Assembly (NCBI RefSeq): GCF_021018895.1
Contig: NC_079384.1
Span: 21,564,140 to 21,628,139, forward strand
Direction: 5' to 3'
DNA from: Seriola aureovittata
Lineage: Eukaryota; Chordata; Actinopteri; Carangiformes; Carangidae
Length of the DNA stretch: 64,000 bases
Shown here piece by piece: positions 61,369 through 64,000 of the stretch; within the stretch, counting starts at the first letter, position 1, and each line of letters begins with the position of its first letter. Under the pieces are notes generated by a model. That model worked only from the letters and a program-made list of their open reading frames with translations, had not been told where the DNA came from and searched no databases. Made by a program: the position numbers and the translations under genes.

Positions 61369-62458
61369 ATGTGTGTGTGTGTGTGTATGTGTATATGTGT
61401 GTTCTGTGCGCGTGTGTGCATGTGTGTGTGTGTCCTCCATCACAGTAGAGCCGTATCACAACTGAAAACCACATAGCAAAAGAAAAAAAAAAGAAACTGT
61501 ACAAGTCACATTTACATGAATGCTTTTTTGTCTCAATAACACCGCATTATGACAGAGCTATAAAATAAATACATCTTCACAGAGGAAATAAAACAAGGTT
61601 CGTATGAAAAAGAAAATTAAGAACAAACAGCAACAGACAGACAGAACTAGAAAAAAAAGGACGAGAACAGACAAATTACAGAAGGAACAACACAAGGGAG
61701 CAGCAGACTGCTGACTGAAACATCTGAGATCTCTGTTTTGCATTTTTCCCCCTCAAATCCTTTTTTTTCTTTTTTTAAGCATCAGAGATGACAGTTTTGA
61801 TCCTGATGCTGCTTGCTGCTGGTGATGCTGTCGTGATCAGCGAAATCTTTTGTCCAAGACGTTATGTGGGCTGCTGCTACAGACAGGGATTAAACCTCCT
61901 GGCCTTTATAATCCACAGCAGATTACAGTGAGAGAGCAGCAGGGGGCTCAGTGTGTCTCTAAGTCTCCATCATCACTGCTGCTGCCATCAGACCTGTGCA
62001 CTGCTGCTTACAGGACAGTCTGAGTCTCCATGGAAACTGGATCTGAGAGGATGCACCATCAGTCACACTGAAGAGTTCAGTTGTGTTTCAGTGGAGGTTT
62101 GTAGTGGCTTCAGTAAGGCTCCTCTGTGTCCTTGCTGTGTTCTGAGTCTATGAAACACTGAGGTGGCAGGGGAGGTTTGATCCCTGTCGGTCCAGAGACC
62201 GTCTGGTCTTGTGTTTGTCTCCTCTTGGCACTGAAGGTTTGGGGTGATGATGGAGGTGGGCGTGCCTCTCACTGGCCAACTGGATGTGTGATGCAGGCAG
62301 AGCTCACACCGTGAGGTCCCCTAGGTCACATGACCAGCTATGATCCAACCACCTCTTGCGGCCATATTACACAATCCTCCGTGTGAAGTGGAGGGTGTAG
62401 TAAGGGGAGGTGCTGATGGGAGTTGTGTCCCTCTCTGGAAGGTGTGGATGAGGTGGTG
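60786..62458 (-). other. Possible 3' UTR of the minus-strand terminal exon
   Basis: About 1.7 kb, AT-rich with a long (TG)n array. The plus-strand TTTATT at 60786-60791 is AATAAA on the minus strand and could be the polyadenylation signal. It depends entirely on the exon call at 62459-62551. Confidence 0.25.
61309..61433 (+). repeat. (GT)n microsatellite, long
   Basis: About 125 bp of GT units with ATGTGTATAT interruptions. It lies inside the possible 3' UTR of the minus-strand exon. Confidence 0.95.
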
Positions 62459-62551
62459 TCATGAGTTCTCCTCCTCATCGTCCTCCTCAGAGCTGCTCCT
62501 CTTCAGGGAGCTCACTGCCTCCTTCACACAGTGGTACAGGATGTTCTTTAC
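62459..62551 (-). CDS. Possible terminal coding exon of an unidentified minus-strand gene
   Basis: The minus strand has a long pyrimidine tract (CCTCTCCATCCTCTTCCTCC) ending in TCAG, then an open 30-codon stretch VKNILYHCVKEAVSSLKRSS ending in the acidic tail SEEDDEEENS and TGA. The pattern of acceptor, short conserved-looking helix, acidic C-terminus and a long AT-rich 3' region resembles a last exon. I do not recognise the protein. The same boundary (CAGGTAAAG) could instead be a donor. No upstream exon was found between here and the window end. Confidence 0.4.
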   Translation of the reverse strand, partial: VKNILYHCVKEAVSSLKRSSSEEDDEEENS

Positions 62552-62907
62552 CTGAGGAGGAAGAGGATGGAGAGGTTTGACACTGATGTCACTTGTTCTT
62601 GTAGTTTATGTATGTACAATATCTGAAGTGACTAAGAGCTATGCATCGGATTAGAATTTAAAGGTTCACAATGCTTCCAGTCAGTCCAATCATCAGGTGA
62701 AAACAAATGTGCATTTACACACAAAGCAACCGATGTATGATTTCCTACTTTGCAAGGTGTACTATAAGTTTTTTTTTCCATATGGAAATGTTTAACTGTT
62801 GCATTAAACAGCAGCTTCAAAAACAAGCTCTTACTCTTCAATTCTGACAGACTGACAGTTAACTGTCTACGTTCGACAGTTAATTGAGGGAATAAGTAGT
62901 ACACATG

Positions 62908-62954
<47 letters not shown>
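62908..62954 (+). repeat. (GA)n microsatellite
   Basis: About 22 GA units. Confidence 0.95.
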
Positions 62955-62958
<4 letters not shown>

Positions 62959-63846
62959 CTAATTAGATTCACTGTTTACGCTCTGACCTGCAGAGCGACA
63001 TCAGAAGAGGAGCTGCAGAGTAGTTCAACATACAGACAGGTGATGGGACAAGTTTCCCAGGCTCTACTGCAGGGAAGAACATCATCAAGATATTCCCTCA
63101 TTTGTTGTTTTGAAATGGGCGGTGGAGAGTGCTGTTTTTTAACAAAATCTCCCAACATTTCACCATTCTAGGCATCTTTCTAGGACTTGAGTGCACTTAT
63201 GCCAAATGAGTGATGATGAGACATGCACAGTACACACCTGTCTTTATGCACAAAGTACACAGTGCATAGAAAATAACCCTTAGACATAAAGTCCAGGAGA
63301 GTTTGGACTTCACCTGATCTCTCAGGTGAAGTGATGTAGCATCTACACAGAGGTCAGTATGATTTGTGAGGAGGACCTGTTCTGAGATGTGACCAGTGCT
63401 TGTCTATATTGTTTAATGTAGTGGGCTGGACTTAAGCTGCAGCTACAGTGAGAAATCTTAATGGATTCACTGCACAAACATTATTTCATGCAACTCTAGT
63501 AATTATAGCTACGATGATACAGGAGCTGGCTGAGCACAATATCTAGTGTTGACACAGCTAAAATCAACATGATTTTCTATTAGTGCTATCCTACAGCAAT
63601 GATCAGCTGCTCGTTGTCTTATTGAGTAGACCAAAACAGAGCCGATCTCTACTTCTTCCTACCCAGCAGTCCGTCTGTGTGAACATTGTAGAGACAGACA
63701 GAGGATGGTGACTCACATCTCATTTACAACCCTCTCTATGGGAGTATGAGTGTGTGTGGAGTGTACACACAGCAGACACACTCAATGTCTAAAACATATT
63801 ACTGATGATGACTCACTCAGCCATTCTGTGTGTCCTTATTTTACAC

Positions 63847-63866
63847 TGACACACACACACACACAC

Positions 63867-63897
<31 letters not shown>

Positions 63898-63898
63898 G
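63847..63898 (+). repeat. (CA)n microsatellite
   Basis: CA units with one ACGC interruption. Confidence 0.95.
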
Positions 63899-64000
63899 GC
63901 TGTGACTGAGACAGGACGAAGGAGAGAGGCTGACAGTGAAAGAAATAAGCTGCACAGCTAATTTCACTCACTGAGCACTTTAATAGGAACACTCTTCCTG

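Larger units (their letters stand above)
62552..64000. other. Unassigned, possible intron of the minus-strand gene
   Basis: No upstream exon was recognised on the minus strand. Contents are GA and CA microsatellites and unique DNA. Confidence 0.3.

Noticed and set aside
9711..64000. Expected neighbours cyp26c1, exoc6 or myof
   Set aside because: No exon of these was recognised; only the unidentified exon at 62.5 kb remains possible.
1..64000. CRISPR arrays, operons, rRNA or tRNA genes
   Set aside because: Tandem arrays are microsatellites without spacers; the DNA is eukaryotic with introns; no tRNA or rRNA sequence was recognised by eye.

Overview
The window looks like nuclear DNA of a ray-finned fish, most likely an acanthomorph/percomorph teleost. 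The reasons are a cyp26a1-type gene with vertebrate exon structure, very dense long (CA)n arrays, and interspersed repeats of kinds common in teleosts: L2-like LINE tails, L1/Tx1-like LINE, Ty3/Gypsy, BEL/Pao, IS630/Tc1-like transposons and MITEs. Species-level assignment is not possible from this sequence alone.

1-5.4 kb: upstream region of cyp26a1. It holds a TATA box, a GC box and a canonical DR5 retinoic-acid response element next to the promoter. Two further strict DR5 elements lie about 0.85 kb and 4.65 kb upstream of the TATA box. 5.4-9.7 kb: one complete protein-coding gene, cyp26a1, with seven coding exons encoding 488 aa and a 3' UTR ending near 9.71 kb. Its product is the retinoic-acid 4-hydroxylase that clears all-trans retinoic acid, and the DR5 elements fit the known feedback in which retinoic acid induces its own degradation.

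9.7-34 kb: non-coding DNA with MITEs, an L2-like tail, fish-type interspersed repeats, microsatellites and two candidate conserved/regulatory blocks (about 12.0-12.5 and 13.9-14.2 kb). A small orphan Ty3/Gypsy reverse-transcriptase fragment is at 25.7 kb. 34-45 kb: transposon-rich. There are three copies of one IS630/Tc1-like DNA transposon, of which one is near full length and two are complementary halves. There is also a degraded L1/Tx1-like LINE, a PNMA-like Gypsy gag fragment, and a duplicated 150-180 bp sequence bracketing the last two.

48-59 kb: a graveyard of LTR retrotransposons. A Ty3/Gypsy integrase remnant (48.2-49.2 kb) is followed by a mosaic (49.2-55.9 kb). In the mosaic, two direct LTR-like repeats bracket a BEL/Pao gag-protease remnant and a nearly complete but broken Ty3/Gypsy gag-pol, all on the minus strand. 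A BEL/Pao pol fragment on the opposite strand lies at 58.1-58.7 kb beside a fragment of the IS630-like family. 59-64 kb: mostly unassigned, with one plausible terminal exon plus 3' UTR of an unidentified minus-strand gene (62.55 to about 60.78 kb).

Nothing here amounts to a new multi-gene system. The points most worth following are the spread of retinoic-acid response elements around cyp26a1, the mosaic BEL/Gypsy element, the IS630-like family, and the orphan terminal exon.
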